A DNA stretch of 5,313 bases from JBGOTP01 sp041476545 (GTDB lineage Bacteria; Acidobacteriota; Vicinamibacteria; Vicinamibacterales; CAVVIG01), in NCBI GenBank assembly GCA_041476545.1, contig JBGOTP010000354.1, positions 1 through 5,313 on the forward strand, read 5' to 3'. This document shows, in pieces, positions 1-5,180 of this stretch; position 1 is the first letter of the stretch, and each line of letters starts with the position of its first letter. The position numbers and the translations under genes were made by a program. Below the pieces are notes generated by a model. The model was not told the origin of the DNA. It did no database searches and saw nothing but the letters and a program-made list of their open reading frames with translations.

Positions 1-84
1 CTGGGCGCTCACATTAGAACCGACGAACATCACGAGCCCGAACAACGACCAAGTGATGAGGCCTGCGAAGATGCTCGCCTTCAT
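1..84 (-). CDS. Partial gene: N-terminus of an exported protein (signal peptide only in window)
   Basis: The ATG at 84 opens a frame that stays open for all 28 codons to the left edge. A textbook ribosome binding site, AAGGAGGG (89-96), sits 4 bases upstream. The product begins MKASIFAGLITW, continues as an uninterrupted hydrophobic stretch (about residues 5-22), and ends SNVSAQ, giving a plausible signal peptidase I site after SNVSA. This is the standard layout of a Sec signal peptide: one Lys at position 2, a hydrophobic core, and small residues at -3 and -1. The mature protein is outside the window, so no function can be given. It follows the 64-residue secreted peptide gene on the same strand after a 158-base gap. 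It could be another mini-peptide or the start of a full-size periplasmic protein. I am confident in the start and in export, and have no view on identity. Confidence 0.7.
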   Translation of the reverse strand, partial: MKASIFAGLITWSLFGLVMFVGSNVSAQ

Positions 85-88
85 AGTA

Positions 89-96
89 CCCTCCTT
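89..96 (-). promoter_or_regulatory. Ribosome binding site for the left-edge exported gene
   Basis: On the minus strand this reads AAGGAGGG, followed by TACT and ATG. It is a near-perfect match to the anti-Shine-Dalgarno sequence and is the main reason to accept the truncated reading frame at the left edge as a real gene. Confidence 0.7.
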
Positions 97-111
97 CGTT
101 GTCTGGATTGG

Positions 112-134
112 GGCACGCTCGGATATGGCGTGCC
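112..134. repeat. Inverted repeat upstream of the left-edge exported gene
   Basis: GGCACGC (112-118) and GCGTGCC (128-134) are exact reverse complements around a 9-base loop. The hairpin ends 27 bases before the ATG at 84 and close to its ribosome binding site. It could be an operator half-site pair or a leader hairpin. There is no T run, so it is not a standard terminator. Confidence 0.3.
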
Positions 135-242
135 GCGTAGCAGCTTCTCCACTACTCCCCTACGGCTGGTTGACAGACTTTGCTTTACCAGACGCTGCCG
201 TGCTCCCCCATCTTTGGCCTTCTTTCTCCCGAACGAGGAGTG

Positions 243-437
243 TTATCCGGGTATCGGTTGGGTTTCCGGTGCTTCCGGCAACGGTACTTCGAAGGTTATG
301 CCTTGATCATGAGTTTCCTGCGCAGCCTTGGGCATGTCCGCTACGCTGGCCCATGAGAGCGCCGACAGAACCAGAACAAAAGCCGCGACCATCCATATAA
401 TCGTAGGCCGTTTGGCGTTCATCATCACACGGTTCAT
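243..437 (-). CDS. Small secreted peptide, 64 residues, unknown function
   Basis: I chose the ATG at 437 because GGGAGGTGG (443-451) lies just upstream, with 8 bases between GGAGG and ATG. A longer frame opening at 689 overlaps the regulator gene and has no such site. The product starts MNRVMMNAKRPTIIW, has a hydrophobic core (about residues 12-29) and a likely signal peptidase I site after ASVA (residue 33). The predicted mature part is only 31 residues, acidic and proline-rich (TFEVPLPEAPETQPIPG at the end), with no cysteines. It is therefore a tiny exported peptide rather than an enzyme. It lies 190 bases downstream of the GAF-LuxR regulator gene in the same direction, and shares a 14-base upstream sequence with that gene. 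I do not recognise a family. Alternatives are a periplasmic or extracellular signal peptide, or the remnant of a longer protein. Confidence 0.65.
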   Translation of the reverse strand: MNRVMMNAKRPTIIWMVAAFVLVLSALSWASVADMPKAAQETHDQGITFEVPLPEAPETQPIPG

Positions 438-442
438 CGTCG

Positions 443-451
443 CCACCTCCC
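443..451 (-). promoter_or_regulatory. Ribosome binding site fixing the start at 437
   Basis: On the minus strand this reads GGGAGGTGG, followed by CGACG and ATG. It decides the short 64-residue product over the upstream start at 689. Confidence 0.6.
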
Positions 452-471
452 GCGTCCCGAAGGAGACCGCA

Positions 472-485
472 ACGGCACTTTGTTG
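472..485 (-). promoter_or_regulatory. Copy A of a shared 14-base upstream sequence
   Basis: On the minus strand this reads CAACAAAGTGCCGT and ends 35 bases upstream of the ATG of the 64-residue secreted peptide. The same sequence with a single difference (CAACGAAGTGCCGT) lies at a similar distance upstream of the GAF-LuxR gene. It may be an operator or part of a promoter; the sequence alone cannot say. Confidence 0.3.
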
Positions 486-600
486 GCCCCGCTCGCAACC
501 ATCGTCACGAGAGCAATCGTTCGCAAAAGGTGCGCAACGTGGCGCGTCCGCAGCTTCATTTGCGCGGAGGTGTAGTCCACAACGGAGCACGTCGACAAGA

Positions 601-613
601 GGGGATTTTCCCC
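601..613 (-). terminator. Weak hairpin just after the regulator gene
   Basis: The minus strand holds GGGGA, a three-base loop, then TCCCC, beginning 15 bases after the stop codon of the GAF-LuxR gene. It is followed by TCTTGT, a poor T tract. A second short palindrome, CCCCGCGGGG (611-620), overlaps it. The position suits a terminator, but the 5-base stem and weak U run make the call tentative. Confidence 0.2.
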
Positions 614-627
614 CGCGGGGTTTCTGC

Positions 628-1464
628 CTATCCCACTGGAGGGAGGAGGGCGACACCGTGCGTAAGCATATGGCCCACGAGCGCGGCAAGGCGCCGCTGG
701 TGGAAGCGCAGCTTCAGGCGTTCGAGGTAATGCTCGACCGTCCGACCGCTGATGCCGAGGATGGACGCGATCTCCTTGAATGTCTTGCCGCTGGCGACGA
801 GCTTGATGATCTCGCGCTCGCGGGGACTCAGGTGACAGCCATCGATGGGCGATAGTTGCCGGCCGACTTCGGCTGACTGCGGTATGGACTGTGCGGTCAG
901 AGCTGCGCCTGTGACTGCTGCACCAGATTCCGTCGAGTGGCGCGCGGTACCGCGCAACTGTTCTCGCAGCTGCGCGTTCTGAATCGCGATGCTGGCGGTG
1001 TCCGCAAGCTGCGTGAGCAGGGCGGCGTCATGGTTGCTGAACCGCCACGGTGTACGCCGGGCGACGCCGAGCGTACCGAATGCTCCCTCGCGGTTGCGCA
1101 ACGGTACCGCCAGCACGCCGCGTGCGCCGGTCATCAGTGGAATGGTGCGCACCATGGCGCGCGCGTCGCGCGGGACGCCGACGCTGCGCACGCTGCGCCC
1201 CGCAGTGATGACCAGACCGTTCAGGCTTCCATCGAGCGGAAGGCACGTCCCCACGATTGGCGCACCCGTGCCGTGTACGGCGACGATCTGCAACTCGTCG
1301 CGCGAGTCGGTCAACAACGCAATCGTCGCCATGTCCGAGTGACACAGACGGGCCGCCGCGCGGGCGATGCAGGACAAGAGCGTCTCCGGCGATGCGCCGA
1401 CCGCAATCGCCGTGGTAATCTGCCGCTGCGCGCGGACCTCGGACTGACTGACCAGTGAAGTCAT
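628..1464 (-). CDS. GAF-domain LuxR-family transcriptional regulator
   Basis: A 278-residue cytoplasmic DNA-binding regulator. Residues about 22-165 have the pattern of a GAF sensor domain: an N-terminal helix, then CHSDMATIALLTDS, LQIVAVHGTG, GVLAVPLRNREGAFGTLGVARR and LLTQLADTASIAIQNAQLREQL. A polar linker follows (about 170-208). Residues about 210-265 form a LuxR/FixJ-type helix-turn-helix: LSPREREIIKLVASGKTFKE, then IASILGISGRTVEHYLERLK. There is no receiver domain, so it is not a classical phospho-acceptor response regulator. The GAF domain presumably binds a small molecule or senses redox state, but no ligand can be read from it. The start at 1464 is supported by AAGGGGGG (1469-1476), 4 bases upstream. 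It sits between small secreted-peptide genes on the same strand and shares an upstream 14-base sequence with one of them, which suggests control of itself and that neighbour (inference). High GC (a sampled line at 1021-1080 is 42/60) marks it as native in composition. Confidence 0.9.
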   Translation of the reverse strand: MTSLVSQSEVRAQRQITTAIAVGASPETLLSCIARAAARLCHSDMATIALLTDSRDELQIVAVHGTGAPIVGTCLPLDGSLNGLVITAGRSVRSVGVPRDARAMVRTIPLMTGARGVLAVPLRNREGAFGTLGVARRTPWRFSNHDAALLTQLADTASIAIQNAQLREQLRGTARHSTESGAAVTGAALTAQSIPQSAEVGRQLSPIDGCHLSPREREIIKLVASGKTFKEIASILGISGRTVEHYLERLKLRFHQRRLAALVGHMLTHGVALLPPVG

Positions 1465-1491
1465 AGCGCCCCCCTTGCCTGGCTACGCTGC

Positions 1492-1505
1492 ACGGCACTT
1501 CGTTG
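1492..1505 (-). promoter_or_regulatory. Copy B of a shared 14-base upstream sequence
   Basis: On the minus strand this reads CAACGAAGTGCCGT and ends 28 bases upstream of the ATG of the GAF-LuxR gene. It matches 13 of 14 bases of the copy upstream of the 64-residue peptide gene, in the same orientation. If functional, it would suggest autoregulation plus control of the neighbour. Confidence 0.3.
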
Positions 1506-1651
1506 CGTGCGAGAATTTTGCCGAGGCCTAGTGACGTCCTGGGTCGGATCGTAGGAAGTCCAAACGGCCTTTTTGGTTGACGTAACACCCACTATCCGAC
1601 CTTCGCCCCGCTATGCCCAAGCACAGCTTCGGACATCTCCCTCCGCATGAA

Positions 1652-1741
1652 TCAGTTAATAGAAAATTGCGCGGATGCAGGGCCGGCCAGAGCGGCCGCC
1701 GCAACGAGCGCGGCAGCGTTTAGCGCGATGATCCGTGACAC
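1652..1741 (-). CDS. Orphan signal peptide mini-gene (29 codons) or 5' remnant of an exported protein
   Basis: A GTG at 1741 is preceded by AAGGAGG (1750-1756), with 8 bases from AGGAGG to the start. The product reads VSRIIALNAAALVAAAALAG, then PASAQFSIN and stop. That is a complete Sec signal peptide: an Arg at position 3, an Ala/Leu core, and PASA before the predicted cleavage. Only five residues follow before a TGA. The start signals are as good as those of the intact genes nearby, so it was a translated gene at least recently. Shifting by one base at residue 25 opens a further 46 codons carrying four cysteines (1668-1528), so a frameshifted secreted peptide is possible. An ATG-initiated longer version from 1930 lacks a ribosome binding site and would bury the signal peptide. 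It lies 187 bases upstream of the GAF-LuxR gene, on the same strand. The choice between real mini-peptide and pseudogene is open. Confidence 0.45.
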   Translation of the reverse strand: MSRIIALNAAALVAAAALAGPASAQFSIN

Positions 1742-1749
1742 AGAGGCTT

Positions 1750-1756
1750 CCTCCTT
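1750..1756 (-). promoter_or_regulatory. Strong ribosome binding site fixing a GTG start
   Basis: On the minus strand this reads AAGGAGG, followed by AAGCCTCT and GTG at 1741. It matches the consensus exactly and is what identifies the GTG start of the orphan signal peptide. Confidence 0.55.
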
Positions 1757-2392
1757 CAGCGACACGTGCGCGGGCGGCAATCGTCCGCCAACGCTAGCGT
1801 CGCCGTCAACGGTATTTCGAGAGAAGTGATCACGCTGCTCGCAATCGGAACGAAAGCGGACAAGAACTGCCCCATTCTGAGGCACCTGGGGATGGGCCGG
1901 CTGAGCTTGCGCGGTCCAACGATTGCCCACGCCCGCTTCAGGCGCAGCAGATACCGCGCGACGTTTGGGGGCCGCTCACCCGACCCCGCTCCGTTCACAC
2001 GACGATCCACAACTTTTGACACTGTAGCGAACGGCAGTACAAAGGCGAACGTCCGAGATCGAACGTTATGTTGCCTGCCAGCGCGAAAAGGCCGCTAAAG
2101 ATTACTATCAACCTCGGCGGCTCCGCGTTGCCAATGGACCGTCGCCTGATCATAGGGATCGCCCCAGCGATCGAGACTCGGGGGGCGGCTATCGACCACC
2201 TGCATCGCTTCGATCTCGCAATCGGCGCCGATCCACCGCACGGCACGTTGCCTGGCGTACACGCCGTGCCGATCACTGCTTTTAGCTCGCGGTGCTGCAA
2301 CGCCAAGCCGATGCGGCCCTACGGGGTGTGAGCCGCCGCGACTCTTCGCATGGCTCGATTGTGTGGCGCTGCGGCCGCTGCCCGCGATGGCC
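1757..2392. other. Gene-poor stretch, no recognisable gene
   Basis: Reading frames of 88-110 codons exist on both strands here, but none has a ribosome binding site, a recognisable domain or a signal peptide. The longest stop-free run ends at a minus-strand TAG (2097-2095) and reaches back to about 2401 without an in-frame ATG. Its part from about 2270 down to 2098 has a moderately coding-like composition (about 69% G/C at third positions by hand count) but matches no family I know. It may be decayed genic DNA. A TTGACA-16-TACAAA promoter-like pair sits on the plus strand at 2016-2043. Confidence 0.5.
2016..2043 (+). promoter_or_regulatory. Promoter-like -35/-10 pair with no obvious target
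   Basis: A perfect TTGACA (2016-2021) is followed after 16 bases by TACAAA (2038-2043), which matches 4 of 6 bases of the -10 consensus. It points right, towards the decayed transposase, with no intact plus-strand gene downstream. It could be a relict promoter or a chance match. Confidence 0.2.
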
Positions 2393-2570
2393 TCCGTCGA
2401 CTATGGCACCAAGTTTACTGCGCGGGCGTCACGAGCGTATCGGCGCGGGGTCGCTCTCGATTCTATCCATTCCGGAAACCTGTCGAACACGCCTACATCG
2501 ATGTTCTAACGGGCGCGTGGGTGACGAGTGCTTGGACGTGCATCAATTCGCGTCGCTCGCCGAAGCGCAA
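2393..2570 (+). pseudogene. Decayed IS3-family (IS407-group-like) transposase fragment, DDE integrase core
   Basis: Pieces of the C-terminal half of an IS3-family transposase lie in order in three different plus-strand frames. Frame one (2393-2472) gives SVDYGTKFTARA followed by RRGVALDSIH, matching the family pattern (S/V)DNGTEFTSRA...RGV.LDFI. Frame two (2473-2502) gives RKPVEHAYID, matching GKPVENAYIE. Frame three (2508-2570) gives NGRVGDECLDVHQFASLAEA, matching NGRxRDECLNVHxFxSLxEA. At least two net frameshifts separate the blocks. The catalytic Asp of DNGTEF remains, but the Asn and Glu around it are Tyr and Lys, and the catalytic Glu of the YIE motif is Asp. The family's final segment (about RIEAWRxDYNxxRPHSSL) is not visible, and neither is the N-terminal half. 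This is a dead, truncated insertion sequence remnant; no terminal inverted repeats are recognisable. It points towards, and ends just short of, the 3' end of the large exported-protein gene. Confidence 0.8.
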
Positions 2571-2593
2571 GTAAGAGTGCAGCCAGCGCAACC

Positions 2594-4801
2594 TTAATCT
2601 ATGGCGGGTATATATCCATTTCGCCCGTCCGGTGTCGCGACTAGTGTTAGCCCCAATGAGCCATCAGTTGGCTTCTCTCTGAACACAAGGTAAGTGACCA
2701 GGCTACGCCACGCCGAAATTTCTTTCACCACCTCCCCACGATCAAAGCGTGCGCTCTTGCCTTTCTTGCCTGGAGTATAAGAATCATGGTGAAGGACAAT
2801 CCATGGGTCATCTCTGGTAACGTACTTGGTGAACACCTCGTCAGCATTCAGCAAATGCGACGAGACTGAGTTAACCCGAAGATAGAATGGTCCTAACCAT
2901 TTATCGGCGAACAGGTCGCGGGGCGCGCTAATAACCACTGGAAGTACATAGCCCGCTGGCAGCCGCTCATCGAGGCGGCCAGGCTGAAATGCGATTGAGT
3001 CCCAACGTGGCTCGATCTTCCATCCAACTCCCCGCGAAGGCGGGTCTGTGCCCAGCAGCCGAGCGGGCACGAAAAACATTGATCCGTTGCCACCGTGTAT
3101 CTTGTCTGGGAGTTGCGGCCAGAAGGAATCACCGACTTGATATCGCTTGCCCCGGATCGTGACGCCGTCTGACGGATTAAACTGGGAACGTGAATCAGCA
3201 TCCCAGTACAACACAAGGCGATCGTTCGTGCTAAGACTAGAGTCTGTGCGGTTGTGCGTTACGAATTTGTCGACAAGCTCGAACCAGAGGCGCGGCCACG
3301 GATCGATCTCGTTAGCCTTGAACACAACCCAACCCGCTTCGACATCCTGCCGCGATCCGTCGAGAAGCTCTGGCTTTCCGTCGGTCCAGCACTCATGGTC
3401 TCTGCAGAAAGGGAATGGAATCGCGGTGCAGCCGCAATTCGCGTCCTTTCCCCAGAGCCAATGGGCATGGACGCAATCTGAGCAGCCCGGAGTGTGCACG
3501 AGCGGATTGATCCCCGGCAAATCCACGTGTGCCCGACCACTCTGATGCCAATTGTCCCAATCGCCTCGCTCGCCAAACACTATCACCTCGCGACTGTCTT
3601 CTTCGCGGAGCCGACCATTGCCGAGTTCTTCTATGTGGCCGAAGAGCGAGAGGTCATCTGCAGTCAGATTGGCTGAGCCTTTGCCACTGGCGTCGGGATC
3701 AAATTCCAGCCGCTGGACCGACTTAAACAAGACCGTTGCCTGGCTGGGAGGGGCAGTGTCGAGCGCCCAGGTAATGGTCGGCCAGAATCTAACGCACGGG
3801 ACACTCTCTGTAGATTCGCAACGATCAGCTGGATCAAAGTGATCGAATCGATAGTCCTGATCTACAAGGACTCTCGTGCCGTCTGGTGCGGTAACGCGAT
3901 AGGTCGCACCAACGCCAACGTCAGCGCCAGTGCTTCGGCATCGCGCCTTAATCAGCGTTGACGATAGCGAAACGCCGTCGCTAGTTGGCAAGTGTGCGAG
4001 TGGGCTAGGTGTGAGACGACCGTACTGAAAGTCCGTAAGAGTCTCCTCCTGGACTACAACATAAGGTACGCTCATCCTGCGTGCCACAAGACGCGGACCG
4101 AATCTCAGATCTTTAAGCACCAATCCTTCGTGTGCGGACACCTCCGCGGCAAATACCCATCCGTCATCGCTTTGCGCGATGCAAAATGGACTTCCTATCG
4201 GCGGTGGGACATCAATATTATTTGGTGGTGTCGTGGTGAGCGCTGCCTCCAACGCAAAGAATGTCCTGGAGCCGGGAGTGAGCGGGGGCGCGAACTGCAA
4301 TACGCCGCTGTGCTTATCGACATCGATATCCGCGAACGTCACTCCAGGACCTTCATAGCCGGTTACTCCACAGTATGGTGGCGTCCCAAGGTAGGTGCAG
4401 AGCCCATCGTTGTCGAAGGCGAAAATAGCGGCACCCTCGGATGAAATTGGTAGCGATGTATAGGTCGTGTGCGAGTCGTTACGAACGCCTACAAGTGTGT
4501 CATCGGCACCGTCGTACGGAAATAGTTGGTTTGTATCGCCGAGCACGAAGGTGCCCTGATCAGTAATCCAAATGAGTAACGAACAGCTACTGTTGGCACC
4601 GACCGCGGGGCACTCGAGATACGGAGGTGATGGTGGTGGAAGCGGAGCGTCTACGCTCGGCAGCGGTGCACTGAGCGGATCGGCGTAGCTCAAGTCCACC
4701 AACAGTGGTGGTGCCGCCAAGCATAGGATGGCGCCAACGACGAACAAAGGCAACGGCACACGGCGTTGCGTGACGAGTCGTAACGATCCGCTGCCCTGCA
4801 T
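2594..4801 (-). CDS. Large exported protein of unknown function with CxDCVHxHW motif
   Basis: A 735-residue protein. The start at 4801 is chosen because AGGAGG (4807-4812) lies 5 bases upstream and the Sec signal peptide begins right there: Arg-rich n-region to residue 14, hydrophobic core about 15-37, likely cleavage after SYA (40). An upstream ATG at 4897 would bury this signal behind 32 extra residues, and AAGGAG abuts it with no spacing. A proline-rich linker follows (42-60). Residues about 94-188 resemble a recurring extracellular segment: YDGADDTLVGV (96-106), IFAFDNDGLC (126-135), GYEGPG (148-153), FFALE (181-185). Centrally, GCSDCVHAHWLWG (439-451) plus Cys 456, 458, 466 and 471 form a Cys/His/Trp cluster suggesting disulfides or metal binding. 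I recall similar CTDCVHxHWRW motifs in secreted proteins of unknown function. There is no transmembrane anchor after the signal peptide and no recognised catalytic site. It appears to stand alone. Sampled lines are 48-53% GC, well below the regulator, which together with the flanking integrase and transposase remnants suggests transfer. Confidence 0.85.
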   Translation of the reverse strand: MQGSGSLRLVTQRRVPLPLFVVGAILCLAAPPLLVDLSYADPLSAPLPSVDAPLPPPSPPYLECPAVGANSSCSLLIWITDQGTFVLGDTNQLFPYDGADDTLVGVRNDSHTTYTSLPISSEGAAIFAFDNDGLCTYLGTPPYCGVTGYEGPGVTFADIDVDKHSGVLQFAPPLTPGSRTFFALEAALTTTPPNNIDVPPPIGSPFCIAQSDDGWVFAAEVSAHEGLVLKDLRFGPRLVARRMSVPYVVVQEETLTDFQYGRLTPSPLAHLPTSDGVSLSSTLIKARCRSTGADVGVGATYRVTAPDGTRVLVDQDYRFDHFDPADRCESTESVPCVRFWPTITWALDTAPPSQATVLFKSVQRLEFDPDASGKGSANLTADDLSLFGHIEELGNGRLREEDSREVIVFGERGDWDNWHQSGRAHVDLPGINPLVHTPGCSDCVHAHWLWGKDANCGCTAIPFPFCRDHECWTDGKPELLDGSRQDVEAGWVVFKANEIDPWPRLWFELVDKFVTHNRTDSSLSTNDRLVLYWDADSRSQFNPSDGVTIRGKRYQVGDSFWPQLPDKIHGGNGSMFFVPARLLGTDPPSRGVGWKIEPRWDSIAFQPGRLDERLPAGYVLPVVISAPRDLFADKWLGPFYLRVNSVSSHLLNADEVFTKYVTRDDPWIVLHHDSYTPGKKGKSARFDRGEVVKEISAWRSLVTYLVFREKPTDGSLGLTLVATPDGRNGYIPAID

Positions 4802-4806
4802 ACGAA

Positions 4807-4813
4807 CCTCCTC
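4807..4813 (-). promoter_or_regulatory. Ribosome binding site fixing the start at 4801
   Basis: On the minus strand this reads GAGGAGG, followed by TTCGT and ATG. It decides between the start at 4801 and the longer option at 4897, where AAGGAG directly abuts the ATG and so has unsuitable spacing. Confidence 0.7.
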
Positions 4814-4961
4814 GTGCTTGCGAAACGTAGGCGTTAAGTGCGCGCGAATGTATGGCAGCTTCAAAGGAACGTGGCGAACGTCCGGATCCGCGACCATCTC
4901 CTTGAGCTAGTCTGTCGTCGACCCGCGCAGACGTCAGTTAGTTAGTAAGACATCAAAACCT

Positions 4962-4975
4962 GGTGCGCGGGCACC
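4962..4975 (-). terminator. Possible terminator hairpin downstream of the integrase remnant
   Basis: The minus strand reads GGTGC, loop CCGC, GCACC, then AGG and TTTT. It could terminate transcription coming from the integrase remnant before the exported-protein gene. The stem is only 5 bases and the T run is short and offset, so the call is weak. Confidence 0.2.
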
Positions 4976-5026
4976 CAAACCTAAGTTCTAATACGAACCC
5001 GTCGCACGCTCTCACTGGCGCCCAGG

Positions 5027-5049
5027 ATGCTGCTACCGCTCGGCAGCAT
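5027..5049. repeat. Inverted repeat, 7-base perfect stem
   Basis: ATGCTGC (5027-5033) and GCAGCAT (5043-5049) are exact reverse complements around a 9-base loop. No T tract follows on either strand, so it is not a standard terminator. It lies between the integrase remnant and the exported-protein gene. It may be an arm-binding or regulatory site, or chance. Confidence 0.3.
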
Positions 5050-5180
5050 GCGGTAGGCCGTGCATCGGGGTCAAGGAAATACGGATTGCCGGGGCGTGAA
5101 CCATTCTTTGTCTGCCCTAAAACGACGCACTCGCGCTACAAGGCCGACGGATCACGACCGATGTCTGAGGCGCGGCCCGT

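Larger units (their letters stand above)
4814..5180. other. Non-coding stretch upstream of the large exported-protein gene
   Basis: It should contain the promoter of the exported-protein gene, but no convincing -35/-10 pair stands out. It holds a short tandem GTTA run (CAGTTAGTTAGTAAG, about 4934-4948), a GGTGC/GCACC hairpin (4962-4975) and an ATGCTGC/GCAGCAT hairpin (5027-5049). The plus-strand reading frame 4963-5301 crosses the integrase remnant antisense, has no ribosome binding site and is not a gene. No tRNA or attachment-site repeat was recognised. Confidence 0.5.

Noticed and set aside
53..400. Plus-strand frame of 115 codons at the left end.
   Set aside because: It overlaps two signal-peptide genes on the minus strand, has no ribosome binding site and resembles no protein.
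438..689. An upstream extension of the 64-residue secreted peptide from an ATG at 689.
   Set aside because: It would overlap the regulator gene, has no ribosome binding site and would place the signal peptide mid-protein.
937..1458. Long plus-strand frames (also 989-1342) and a minus-strand frame at 1028-1588 overlapping the regulator.
   Set aside because: They are shadows of the high-GC GAF-LuxR gene; none has domain features or a start site.
1542..1601. GGTCGGAT ... ATCCGACC inverted repeat upstream of the regulator.
   Set aside because: An 8-base pair separated by 44 bases is easily produced by chance, and no other evidence marks it as an operator.
1742..1930. A 92-residue version of the orphan signal peptide starting at 1930.
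   Set aside because: There is no ribosome binding site, and the signal peptide would sit at the C-terminus. The GTG at 1741 has an ideal AAGGAGG.
1756..2022. An 88-codon minus-strand frame whose LEIPLTA resembles FEVPLPEA of the 64-residue peptide.
   Set aside because: The start is a GTG without a ribosome binding site, and the resemblance rests on a 14-base chance-level match.
3470..3484. CSDCVH read as a cytochrome c heme motif.
   Set aside because: The heme signature is CxxCH; here a Val separates the second Cys from the His.
3992..4444. A 150-codon plus-strand frame, and several smaller ones at 3147-3842.
   Set aside because: They lie antisense within the well-supported exported-protein gene, and their compositions look non-coding.
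4802..4897. A 32-residue N-terminal extension of the exported protein from an ATG at 4897.
   Set aside because: AAGGAG directly abuts this ATG with no spacer, and the extension would bury a clear signal peptide. The start at 4801 has properly spaced GAGGAGG.
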